NCBI RefSeq assembly: GCF_017876115.1
Contig: NZ_JAGINO010000013.1
Coordinates: 1 to 64,000 of the forward strand
From: Azospirillum picis
Lineage (GTDB): Bacteria > Pseudomonadota > Alphaproteobacteria > Azospirillales > Azospirillaceae
Length of the DNA: 64,000 nt
Direction of reading: 5' to 3'
The translations under genes and the position numbers were made by a program. Of the stretch, positions 17,014 to 24,723 are shown piece after piece. The notes under the pieces were generated by a model that saw nothing but the letters and a program-made list of their open reading frames with translations, was not told the DNA's origin and made no database searches. Positions within the stretch are counted from its first letter, which is position 1. Each line of letters begins with the position of its first letter.

Positions 17014-19233
17014 ATGCCGCCAACCGCCTTTTCCCACCCGACCGACGGCGCCTCCAGCCACTCCGCCGGCCATGGCGGACCCGCGCCGGGCGAGTGGCTG
17101 GAGGCGCCGCTGCCGCGGCTGCGCAACGACCTGAAGCTGTTTCCCGGTCCGGTCGGTGCCGACGGCGCGCCCACCCACACCATCTACGACCCGGTGCGTC
17201 ACCGCTACTTCCAGGTCGGCCGGGCCGGGACCGAGTTCCTGGCGGCCTGGACCAGCCCCAGCGGCGGTGCCCTGCTGCAGACCATCGCCACGACCACCAC
17301 CCTGAAGCCCTCCCCCCAGGATCTGGCCCAGTTCATCGCCTTCCTGCGGACGAACAACCTGCTGCATGCCAGCGGCGAGGCCGCGATCCGCGCCCTGACC
17401 GAGCAGACGCTGAAGGCCCGCCAGGGCTGGGCGCAATGGCTGCTGCACCATTACCTGTTCATCCGGCTGCCGCTGTGCCGCCCCGACCGGTTCCTGAAGG
17501 CGACGCTGCCATGGGCACGGCGCCTGCTGAACCACCGCTTCATCCTGGCGGTGATGGCGCTGGGCGCCGTCGGGGGGCTGCTGGCCCTCCGGCAATGGGA
17601 CCATTTCCTCCACACCTTCCAGAACTTCTTCAGCCTGGAGGGGGCCGCCGCCTTCGGCATCACCCTGGCGGCCGTCAAGATCTGCCACGAACTGGGGCAC
17701 GCCTATACCGCGCGCCATTTCGGCTGCCGGGTCCCGACCATGGGGGTCGCCTTCGTGGTGCTGGTGCCGATGCTCTACACCGACGTCAGCGACGCCTGGA
17801 GGCTGCCGTCGCGGCGGCAACGGCTGCTGATCGGTGCTGCCGGCGTCCTCACCGAACTGGGGTTGGCGCTGATCGCGACGTTCCTGTGGAGCTTCCTGCC
17901 GGAAGGGCCGTTGCGCAGCGCGGCCTTTCTGGTCGCCACCACGACCTGGCTCACCTCGGTCGCCATCAACGCCAGCCCGTTCATGCGGTTCGACGGCTAC
18001 TACCTGCTGGCCGACTGGCTGGGCATCGCCAACCTGCAGCCGCGCTCCTTCGCCATGGCCCGCTGGCGGCTGCGCGAGGTGCTGTTCGGGTTCGGCGACC
18101 CGCCGCCGGAGCCGCTGGCACCGCGGACGCGCCTGATCCTCATCCTCTATGCCTGGGTGACCTGGGCGTACCGGCTGTTCCTGTTCCTGGGCATTGCCCT
18201 GCTGGTCTATTATTTCTTCATCAAGGTGGTGGGGATCATTCTGTTCGCAGTCGAAGTCGGATGGTTCATCGCCCTGCCGATCCTGCGGGAACTGGCGGAA
18301 TGGCGCAGGCGGCGCCGTGATGTCCGCCTCAACCGCCACACCGCCGCGACCTTGGCCGGGCTGGTCCTGCTGATGGCGGCCGCGGTCGTGCCCTGGCAGA
18401 CCCGCGTGTCCGTTCCGGCGACGCTGCAGGCGGTCGAGCATGCCGCCCTGTTTCCCCCGGCGCCCGCCCGCATCGCGGACATCCTGGCGTCCGCCGGCGA
18501 CAGCGTCGCCGCCGGCAGCATCCTCTACCGGCTGGAATCGCCGGATCTGGAGTTCCGCCTGCAAGCCGCGCGCGAGCGGCAGCGCCTGCTGGAGCTGCAG
18601 ATCGACCGCCAGGCCGGCAGCGCCGACGACCTCGCCAACCTCACGGTCCTGCGTGAACAGTTGGCGGCGGCCATCTCCGCCGAGGCCGGCTACCAGGCGG
18701 AAAAGGACCGGCTGATCCTGCGCGCGCCGATCGACGGCGTGCTGCGCGACGTGCCGCCGCACCTGCATGCCGGCCTGTGGGTCAAGGCCGACCAGCCGCT
18801 CGGCCTCATTCTCGGGCAGAGAGCGGCAGGGGGAACGGCGGAGTTGCGGGGGTATGTCGCCGCCCCCGACCTGGAGCGCATCGCCGTCGGTGCGGCCGGC
18901 CGCTTCATTCCCGAGGACGTCGCCCGCCCGGCCCTCGATGCCGTGGTGTCCTCGGTCGCGCAGGTGAACGTCGCTGCCCTCGACACGCCGATGCTGGCCT
19001 CCACGCAGGGCGGGCCCGTTGCGGTCCTGGCGCTCAACGACCCCAGGCGGCCGCAGGGGACCCTGGTCCCGGCGACCACCCTTTACCGGGTCACGCTCCG
19101 GCCGACGACGGCGCTGCCCACGCCTGCCCAGATCATCCCGGGCACTGTCCTGGTCGAAGGGGAAGCGCAGAACCTGCTGCTGCGGCTGTGGCGCGGCGCG
19201 GTCGCGGTGCTGGTCCGGGAAAGCGGGTTCTGA
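17014..19233 (+). CDS. PqqD-like/M50 metalloprotease/HlyD fusion
   Basis: A 739-residue inner-membrane protein. Residues about 25-130 look like a PqqD-type winged-helix recognition domain (IYDPVRHRYFQVGRAGTEFL, then a helix ending FLRTNNLLHA). The membrane part carries the zinc-protease motif HELGH at 225-229 and the second M50 motif NASPFMRFDGYY with Asp327, among about six hydrophobic segments. The C-terminal third has a further membrane span (about 447-465), then a HlyD-like region (PARIADILASAGDSVAAGS, helical hairpin, LILRAPIDGVLRDVPP). The same architecture occurs beside export operons that lack an ABC ATPase. It may process or thread the giant protein. It starts 6 bases after the GAF-HlyD gene and ends the operon. 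Confidence 0.85.
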   Translation: MPPTAFSHPTDGASSHSAGHGGPAPGEWLEAPLPRLRNDLKLFPGPVGADGAPTHTIYDPVRHRYFQVGRAGTEFLAAWTSPSGGALLQTIATTTTLKPSPQDLAQFIAFLRTNNLLHASGEAAIRALTEQTLKARQGWAQWLLHHYLFIRLPLCRPDRFLKATLPWARRLLNHRFILAVMALGAVGGLLALRQWDHFLHTFQNFFSLEGAAAFGITLAAVKICHELGHAYTARHFGCRVPTMGVAFVVLVPMLYTDVSDAWRLPSRRQRLLIGAAGVLTELGLALIATFLWSFLPEGPLRSAAFLVATTTWLTSVAINASPFMRFDGYYLLADWLGIANLQPRSFAMARWRLREVLFGFGDPPPEPLAPRTRLILILYAWVTWAYRLFLFLGIALLVYYFFIKVVGIILFAVEVGWFIALPILRELAEWRRRRRDVRLNRHTAATLAGLVLLMAAAVVPWQTRVSVPATLQAVEHAALFPPAPARIADILASAGDSVAAGSILYRLESPDLEFRLQAARERQRLLELQIDRQAGSADDLANLTVLREQLAAAISAEAGYQAEKDRLILRAPIDGVLRDVPPHLHAGLWVKADQPLGLILGQRAAGGTAELRGYVAAPDLERIAVGAAGRFIPEDVARPALDAVVSSVAQVNVAALDTPMLASTQGGPVAVLALNDPRRPQGTLVPATTLYRVTLRPTTALPTPAQIIPGTVLVEGEAQNLLLRLWRGAVAVLVRESGF

Positions 19234-19287
19234 CGTCGGCCCCTATCCCCGGCGAGACGCCCCGTCCGCCGCCAACCGGTGCCGGCT

Positions 19288-20760
19288 TCAAAGCGGTGCC
19301 GCTCCGTCCACCATCCCCCGCGCCCGCCGCAGATCGGCGACGAAGGCGGCGTAGGCGTTCTCCTTCTCCGCCGCATCCGGCAGGCGCAGCAGGTAGGACG
19401 GGTGGACGGTGACGAAGCCCTGCCGGATGCCGCCCTGCAGGTCGCCGAACCCCATCGGCCCGCGCTCGCGCAGCACCGCCACGCTCCGCCCGGCGAGCGC
19501 CAGGGCCGCGGTGGCGCCGAGCGCCACCACCAGCCGGGGCCGGACGAAATCCAGCTCCTTCATCAGCCACCAGCGGTAATGCTTCACCTCGCCGGCGGTG
19601 GGGGACTGGTGCAGGCGGCGCTTGCCGCGGGCGACGAACTTGAAATGCTTCACCGCATTGGTCAGGTAGGCGGCCCGGCGGTCGATGCCGGCCTCCTCCA
19701 GCGCTCGCGTCAGCAACTGGCCGGCGGGACCGACGAAGGGCCGGCCCTCCAGGTCCTCCTGGTCTCCGGGCTGCTCGCCGACGATGGCGATGGCCGCGCC
19801 CTCCGGCCCTTCGCCCAGCACGGCGCGGGTGGCGCCCGGCACCAGCGGTTCCGAGCGGCCGATGACGCGGTTCAGCTCGGCCAGCGTCGCCGGCTCCTGC
19901 CGGGCCATGGCGGCGACCGCCTTGTCGGGGTTGCGGTGGCGGGGGGCGGCCGCTTCCGCCGCGATCATCGCCTGGACGCGCGCCGGGGCGGAACGGATCA
20001 TCCCGGGAATCGCCGCCGCCTCCGGCAGGTTGGCCCAGTATTTCCGGGGCATCTCCGCCCGCATCGCCACCGGATTGACCCGCGCGGGATTGAAGGTGCT
20101 CTCGTAATAGCGCTGCCAGCCCTCGGCGAAACGGTCGTCGCGGTCGAGGCCGTCCGGCTTCGCCGCCGCCGGCCCGACCACCAGCGACCGCCGGTCCCAG
20201 TGCAGCGATCCGACCGGCGTCAGGATCGACCAGACCAGGCTCTCGAACCGCTCGACGAAGAAGGGGGCGGTGGCCTCGACGATGAAATGGTCGGGCTCGA
20301 ACCACGCGACATAGCGCTCCGCTCCCGGGCCACCATCGGGACCGTCCGGACCGCGCAGTTCGCGGAAACGCAGGAAGGCGTGCATCTTGTGCAGGTCGCG
20401 CCGCACCGCCTTGTCCAGCATCGCCAGTCGGTGCACCAGCGGGTCGGCATGGTGGTCGAGGATGTCGCGCTCGCCGCAGACCACCCGCCACACCATCCGG
20501 TGCAGCAGGGCGTAGCGCTCCGGATCGCGGTGGCAGACCACGCTTTCGATCAGCGCTCCGACCAGGCGGGGCAGCGGGACCGGCGGGGCGTCGGCCGGCA
20601 GGGCCGCGGTCCCGCCGTCAGGACAGGTCCCGAACAGCGACGGCATCGCCCCGCCGCTCCAGGCCACGTCGTCCGGCTCCACCCCCCCGGCGACCAGCCG
20701 GCGCAGGGCGCGGCGGAAGCCGTCGAGGTCGGCGCCGTCCTTCAGTTCGACAGGATGCAT
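19288..20760 (-). CDS. udgX: DUF4130-UdgX uracil-DNA glycosylase fusion
   Basis: A 490-residue protein. The N-terminal half (about 1-260) matches the DUF4130/TIGR03915 DNA-metabolism domain (WRVVCGERDILDHHADP, ADLHKMHAFLRFRE-like stretch, YYESTFNPARVNP). The C-terminal half is a family 4/UdgX uracil-DNA glycosylase (IVGEQPGDQEDLEGRPFVGP, TNAVKHFKF, VTVHPSYLLR). It has the UdgX-specific loop KRRLHQSP with His384; in studied UdgX proteins the matching His bonds covalently to the abasic site after uracil excision. The gene lies 13 bases downstream of the radical SAM repair gene, a well-known pairing, and is probably co-transcribed under the same SOS box. It meets the secretion operon tail to tail. 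Confidence 0.92.
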   Translation of the reverse strand: MHPVELKDGADLDGFRRALRRLVAGGVEPDDVAWSGGAMPSLFGTCPDGGTAALPADAPPVPLPRLVGALIESVVCHRDPERYALLHRMVWRVVCGERDILDHHADPLVHRLAMLDKAVRRDLHKMHAFLRFRELRGPDGPDGGPGAERYVAWFEPDHFIVEATAPFFVERFESLVWSILTPVGSLHWDRRSLVVGPAAAKPDGLDRDDRFAEGWQRYYESTFNPARVNPVAMRAEMPRKYWANLPEAAAIPGMIRSAPARVQAMIAAEAAAPRHRNPDKAVAAMARQEPATLAELNRVIGRSEPLVPGATRAVLGEGPEGAAIAIVGEQPGDQEDLEGRPFVGPAGQLLTRALEEAGIDRRAAYLTNAVKHFKFVARGKRRLHQSPTAGEVKHYRWWLMKELDFVRPRLVVALGATAALALAGRSVAVLRERGPMGFGDLQGGIRQGFVTVHPSYLLRLPDAAEKENAYAAFVADLRRARGMVDGAAPL

Positions 20761-20773
20761 GGTTGCAACCGGT

Positions 20774-21985
20774 TCAGAACAGGCTGAGCTGCTTGGGCGG
20801 CGCCACCAGCCGCTGGCGCAGGTCGGCGCGGTCGGTCAGTCCGCCCGGATGATGGTCGGCGGTGACCAGGAAGGCACGGGCCCGCTTCAGCCCCGACGAC
20901 AGCCGGGCCACGTCCTCCAGCCGCAAGGTGGTGTGGCGCCGCGCCTCGACGATCTTGTCGACCGCCCGCGCCCCCAGCCCCGGCACGCGCAGCAGCATCT
21001 CGCGGTCGGCGCGGTTGACGTCGACCGGGAAACGCTCGCGGTTCTTCAGGGCCCAGGCCAGCTTGGGGTCGATGCCGAGGTCGAGCATCCCGCCCTCGCC
21101 GCCGCCGGCGATCTCCTCCACCGTGAAGCCGTAGTAGCGCAGCAGCCAGTCGGCCTGGTAGAGCCGGTTCTCGCGCTGGAGCGGCGGCGGCTTGAGCGGC
21201 AGGACGGAGCTCGCCTCCGGGATCGGGCTGAAGGCGGAATAATAGACCCGCCGCAGACCGTAGCGGCGGTAGAGCGTGTCGCTGGTCTCCAGCACCGACA
21301 GGTCGGTGGACTCGTCGGCGCCGACGATCATCTGGGTGCTCTGCCCGGCCGGCGAGAAGCGGCGGCGCTCCTCCTTCGCCTCGACGATGCGCTCGCCGAC
21401 CTGCCCCATCACCGCCTTGATCGAGGCGCCGTCCTTCTCCGGCGCGAACGCCTTCAGGCTGCGGTCGGAGGCCAGCTCCAGGTTGATCGACAGCCGGTCG
21501 GCCCACAGGCCGGCCTGCTCGATCAGCCAGGGGCTGGCCTCGGGAATGGTCTTCAGGTGGATGTAGCCGGCGAAGCCGTGGTCGCGGCGCAGGCTGCGCG
21601 CCACCAGCATCATCTGCTCCATCGTGTAATCGGGCGAGCGGATGATGCCGGAGGACAGGAACAGCCCCTCGATGCAGTTGCGCTTGTAGAAGCCCAGCGT
21701 CAACCGGACCACCTCCTCGACGCTGAAGCGGGCACGCCGCACGTTGGAGGAGCGGCGGTTGATGCAGTAGGCGCAGTCGTAGAGACAGTAGTTGGTCAGC
21801 AGGATCTTGAGCAGCGAGACGCAGCGCCCGTCCGGGGTGTAGGCATGGCAGATGCCCGCACCGGTGGTCGAGCCGAGGCCGTCGGCCCCACCCGCCCGCC
21901 GCTTCGCCCCCGACGAGGCGCAGGACGCGTCGTACTTCGCCGCGTCGGCCAGAACCTCGAGCTTGTCGAGCAGCGTGTCGTCCAC
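20774..21985 (-). CDS. putative DNA modification/repair radical SAM protein
   Basis: A 403-residue protein of the TIGR03916 family. The start chosen is the GTG at 21985. It gives the family N-terminus (LLDKLEVLADAAKYDASCASS), has AAAAGGA eight bases upstream, and leaves the SOS box outside the gene; a longer frame to 22105 would bury that box. The 4Fe-4S-binding motif CLYDCAYC (Cys67, 71, 74) marks a radical SAM enzyme. The C-terminus has a helix-hairpin-helix DNA-binding segment (NRADREMLLRVPGLGARAVD) as in UvrC and ComEA. The reaction is unknown. Its constant neighbour UdgX implies action on damaged or modified bases. It is the first gene of a two-gene operon. Confidence 0.9.
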   Translation of the reverse strand: MDDTLLDKLEVLADAAKYDASCASSGAKRRAGGADGLGSTTGAGICHAYTPDGRCVSLLKILLTNYCLYDCAYCINRRSSNVRRARFSVEEVVRLTLGFYKRNCIEGLFLSSGIIRSPDYTMEQMMLVARSLRRDHGFAGYIHLKTIPEASPWLIEQAGLWADRLSINLELASDRSLKAFAPEKDGASIKAVMGQVGERIVEAKEERRRFSPAGQSTQMIVGADESTDLSVLETSDTLYRRYGLRRVYYSAFSPIPEASSVLPLKPPPLQRENRLYQADWLLRYYGFTVEEIAGGGEGGMLDLGIDPKLAWALKNRERFPVDVNRADREMLLRVPGLGARAVDKIVEARRHTTLRLEDVARLSSGLKRARAFLVTADHHPGGLTDRADLRQRLVAPPKQLSLF

Positions 21986-22023
21986 CGGAGCAATCCTTTT
22001 CCTGCCTGGCGTCCATCCCGAAT

Positions 22024-22038
22024 GTTCGCAATATGTTC
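22024..22038 (-). promoter_or_regulatory. LexA (SOS) box, GTTC-N7-GTTC
   Basis: GTTCGCAATATGTTC is a perfect match to the alphaproteobacterial LexA operator (two GTTC direct repeats seven bases apart). It lies 39 bases upstream of the GTG start of the radical SAM gene, a normal operator position. It predicts DNA-damage induction of the radical SAM-udgX pair. Confidence 0.85.
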
Positions 22039-22206
22039 TTTTCGGGGAAAAAGACAAGCCGGGCCGTCTTGACAGCAGGGCGGAACGGGGCCACGTGCAC
22101 GTCACCTGGATCCGGGCCCCTCTGGCGACTTAGACGTGGTCGCGATGTCGGATCTCTTCACCTGCCTTTGCGCCGACGGGCGTGACCGCACTTGGAGGGA
22201 CACCCT

Positions 22207-22251
22207 TGCAGAGACCGACGCTGCAGAGATCACCCCTGCAGAGACTGGCAG
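22207..22251 (+). repeat. three TGCAGAGA repeats at 15-bp spacing
   Basis: TGCAGAGA occurs at 22207, 22222 and 22237, exactly 15 bp apart, with unrelated bases between. The array sits about 180 bases before the DUF2076 gene. It could be a small tandem duplication or a regulator site array; a role is not shown. Confidence 0.5.
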
Positions 22252-22433
22252 CCCCGTCCCGGACCCCGCCATTCCCCATCCCGATCCGGTGCCGCCGTCC
22301 GCCGGCCCAGCACCTCCCCCCGCGGAGCCATGCCGGCACCGTTCCCCCGGCCCGCCTGCCCGCGCCCGCCGGGGGTTGCCACCGGACAGGACCAGCCTTT
22401 TCCTTTCAACCTCCTTCGAGGACGAGCACCGCC

Positions 22434-23117
22434 ATGGACCAGACCGAACGCCAGATCATCGACGACCTGTTCGCCAAGCTGCGCCAGGCCGAGGCGCAAT
22501 CGGGCCCGCGCGATCCCGAGGCGGAAACCCTGATCCGCGAGGCCATCACCCGCCAGCCCGCCGCCCCATACCTGATGGCGCAGGCGATCGTGATGATGGA
22601 ACAGGCGCTTGCCGCCAGCCAGGCCCGCAACGAGGAACTGGAGCGCAGCCTGCGCGAGCGCCCGGCGCAGCCCACCGCCCAATCCGGCGGCCAATCCGGC
22701 GGCGGCCTGTTCGGCAGCCTGTTCGGTGGCAGCCGGCCCGCCGCTTCCCAGTCTGGCGCCTCCCAGCCGGCGGCCTCCCCGGCGATGGCGCCCCAGCGTC
22801 CGGCCGCCATGCCGGCCGGCTCCCCCTGGGGGCAGCCGCCGGGCGGCGTGCCTGGCCAGGACCCGCGGGTCGCCGCCTACGCCCAGCAGCCGCGCGCCGG
22901 CGGCGGCTTCATGGCCGGCGCGATGCAGACGGCGGCCGGCGTGGCCGGCGGCATGCTGATCGGCAGCGCCCTGTCCAGCATGTTCTCCGGCGGCGAGGCG
23001 CTCGCCCAGGAAGCGAGCAATGCCGCCGGCGAGGCGGCCACCGCAGCCACCGACCAGGTCGACCAGGTGGTGGATGACGGCGGCTGGGGCGATTTCGGCG
23101 GCGACGAGGAGTTCTGA
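22434..23117 (+). CDS. DUF2076 domain protein
   Basis: A 227-residue protein. The N-terminus (QTERQIIDDLFAKLRQAEAQ, GPRDPEAETLIREAI, APYLMAQAIVMMEQAL) is the conserved start of the DUF2076 family. A coiled-coil-like helix, a Pro/Ala/Gln-rich linker and a Gly-rich segment (GGGFMAGAMQTAAGVAGG, possibly membrane-inserting) follow. The end is acidic (GDFGGDEEF). The function is unknown; family members are usually annotated as periplasmic or envelope-associated. The start at 22434 is supported by GAGGACGAG upstream and the family's first residues. It converges on the metallopeptidase gene. Confidence 0.85.
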   Translation: MDQTERQIIDDLFAKLRQAEAQSGPRDPEAETLIREAITRQPAAPYLMAQAIVMMEQALAASQARNEELERSLRERPAQPTAQSGGQSGGGLFGSLFGGSRPAASQSGASQPAASPAMAPQRPAAMPAGSPWGQPPGGVPGQDPRVAAYAQQPRAGGGFMAGAMQTAAGVAGGMLIGSALSSMFSGGEALAQEASNAAGEAATAATDQVDQVVDDGGWGDFGGDEEF

Positions 23118-23140
23118 CCGGGACCCCGATCCCGCGCCGG

Positions 23141-23164
23141 GGGCCGGCCTGTCCGGGCCGGCCC
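23141..23164. terminator. GC-rich hairpin between convergent genes
   Basis: A 9-bp perfect stem (GGGCCGGCC with GGCCGGCCC) and 6-base loop lie between the DUF2076 stop and the metallopeptidase stop. There is no T-run, so termination by this hairpin alone is uncertain. Confidence 0.4.
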
Positions 23165-23212
23165 TCCCCGGCCTCCCATGGATGGTCGCATGCCTTCTTT
23201 TGCCGCTCCGGG

Positions 23213-24130
23213 TTACGGCCGCTCCGCGCTGAAGGTGTCGCAGGCCTCGATCCGCCCGCTCTCCATCCCGGTGCGGAACCAGCGGACGCGCTGGGCGGAA
23301 CTGCCATGGGTGAAGCTGTCGGGCATGACGGCGCCCCCGGCCTGGCGCTGCAGCCGGTCGTCGCCGATGGCGCTGGCTGCGGTCAGCGCCTCCTCCACGT
23401 CGCCGGGCTCCAGCAGCTTGCGGTCGCGGGCGGCGTGGTTGCCCCAGACGCCGGCGAAGCAGTCGGCCTGCAACTCCAGCCGCACCGACAGCCCGTTCGC
23501 CTCGGCCCGGCTGCCCGCCCGCTGCTGGGCCGCCTGCACCTTGTCGGAGATGCCCAGCAGGGCCTGCACATGGTGCCCGACCTCGTGCGCGATGACATAG
23601 GCCTGGGCGAAGTCGCCGGGCGCCCGGAAGCGGTCGCGCAGCTCCCGGTAGAAGTCGAGGTCGACGTAGAGCTTCTGGTCCATCGGGCAGTAGAAGGGGC
23701 CCATCGCCGCCTGGGCACGGCCACAGCCGGACGACACCTTGCCGGTGAACAGCACCAGGGTGGGGTCGCGATACTGGCGGCCCATCTGCTGGAACAGGCC
23801 CGTCCAAGTGTCCTCGGTGTCGGCCAGCACGACCGAGACGAAGCGCTTCAGGTCGTCGTCGCCGGCCGGACGCGGGTCCGACTGGCCGACCTGCGTGCGG
23901 TTCGCCGGAGAATCGGCGGACGGATCCCCGCCGTTCAGCAGCACCGTCGGATCGATGCCCAGGACCAGGGACACCACCACGAGCAGGATCGCCCCGCCGA
24001 CCCCCAGTCCGCCCGGCCCGATGCGGATGCCGCCACCCCCCAATCCGCCACCCAGCCCACCGCCGAGCCCGCCGCCAGCACCGCGCCGGTCCTCGACATT
24101 CTCGCTTTCCCGTCCGCCTTGCCAACGCAT
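23213..24130 (-). CDS. neutral zinc metallopeptidase, YpfJ family
   Basis: A 305-residue protein of the YpfJ/KPN_02809 family. A Gly-rich N-terminus precedes one membrane span (about 46-62, GVGGAILLVVVSLVLGI), then a periplasmic domain. That domain carries the zinc motif HEVGHH and, further on, ELQADCFAGVWGN, where the Asp/Glu-containing segment supplies the third ligand in related proteases. Other conserved pieces are CGRAQAAMGPFYCP and KLYVDLDFYREL. The start at 24130 is chosen because GGGGAGGGC lies just upstream; an upstream Met at 24268 lacks a ribosome site. The substrate is unknown. Confidence 0.9.
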   Translation of the reverse strand: MRWQGGRESENVEDRRGAGGGLGGGLGGGLGGGGIRIGPGGLGVGGAILLVVVSLVLGIDPTVLLNGGDPSADSPANRTQVGQSDPRPAGDDDLKRFVSVVLADTEDTWTGLFQQMGRQYRDPTLVLFTGKVSSGCGRAQAAMGPFYCPMDQKLYVDLDFYRELRDRFRAPGDFAQAYVIAHEVGHHVQALLGISDKVQAAQQRAGSRAEANGLSVRLELQADCFAGVWGNHAARDRKLLEPGDVEEALTAASAIGDDRLQRQAGGAVMPDSFTHGSSAQRVRWFRTGMESGRIEACDTFSAERP

Positions 24131-24464
24131 CGCCGCCCTCCCCGCATGCCGCCCGTCTTTCCGGTGAAAGCGAAACCACGCAGCGGCTTGTGCTGTTCCC
24201 CATGACGGAAAATCACGGCAAGCCGGGGGGCGGAATGGCACCAGAAGGTGAGATGCTTGAAATTCCACACAAGCCTCGCCATCTGAGGTGGACGAGCGGC
24301 GCTTCGGCGGCGCCCTTTCATGCTGCCCGCCCTGCCGTCCGCCCGTTTGAAGGCGGCCTTCCCGCAGGCGGCCTTTTCAACAAGCCACAGGCATAAGAGC
24401 CGGCCGGCGCCGCTTTACCCGGTCCGCCCATCCGGCCCCTTTATCCGGTCCCAGGAGTAATTTC
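24131..24464. other. intergenic region before the small protein and infC
   Basis: About 330 bases between divergent genes. It must hold the promoters of the metallopeptidase (leftward) and of the small protein-infC unit (rightward). GGCGGCCTT is repeated at about 24351 and 24371. No gene with support was found. Confidence 0.4.
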
Positions 24465-24683
24465 ATGACGACTTCGATCCATTCGGTTCCGCTTCATTCG
24501 TCCGGCACCCCGTTCGCCGCGCATGCCGTAGCATCGGTTGCGGGTGCGGTCACCCCGCAGCACAGCCTGGCCGAGGCGGCCACGCGTTTCGCCCAAGCCG
24601 GCGCCCGTCCGGAGGCCGGTCCCCAGCCGTCCGGCCTGACTCGGAACGAGTTGCGACAGATCGTGCTGGACATTCTCGGCTGA
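24465..24683 (+). CDS. small hypothetical protein upstream of infC
   Basis: A 72-residue protein of no family I recognise. It has a textbook ribosome site (CCAGGAG, 7 bases before ATG), so translation is likely. The N-terminal half is low-complexity and Ser/His/Ala-rich. The C-terminal half contains a predicted amphipathic helix (TRNELRQIVLDILG) with a weak resemblance to short helical tails that bind partners. The stop is 40 bases before the infC start with no terminator between, so the two genes are probably co-transcribed. Confidence 0.55.
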   Translation: MTTSIHSVPLHSSGTPFAAHAVASVAGAVTPQHSLAEAATRFAQAGARPEAGPQPSGLTRNELRQIVLDILG

Positions 24684-24723
24684 AGGTCGTTCCGATACCC
24701 GTTCACAGACCCAGGAGAGTACC

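Larger units (their letters stand above)
21986..22433. other. divergent intergenic region, radical SAM / DUF2076
   Basis: About 450 bases between two divergent genes. It holds the SOS box at 22024-22038 and three phased TGCAGAGA repeats at 22207-22251. The open frames here look like shadows: none has a family match or good ribosome site. Confidence 0.5.

Noticed and set aside
15397..18768. A 1123-codon minus-strand frame across the HlyD and M50 genes
   Set aside because: Low-complexity Gln/Gly/Arg-rich translation without any family motif; the plus-strand genes here are unmistakable.
21986..22105. A 40-codon N-terminal extension of the radical SAM protein
   Set aside because: It would cover the SOS box and adds no family residues. 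The GTG at 21985 has a ribosome site and the family N-terminus.
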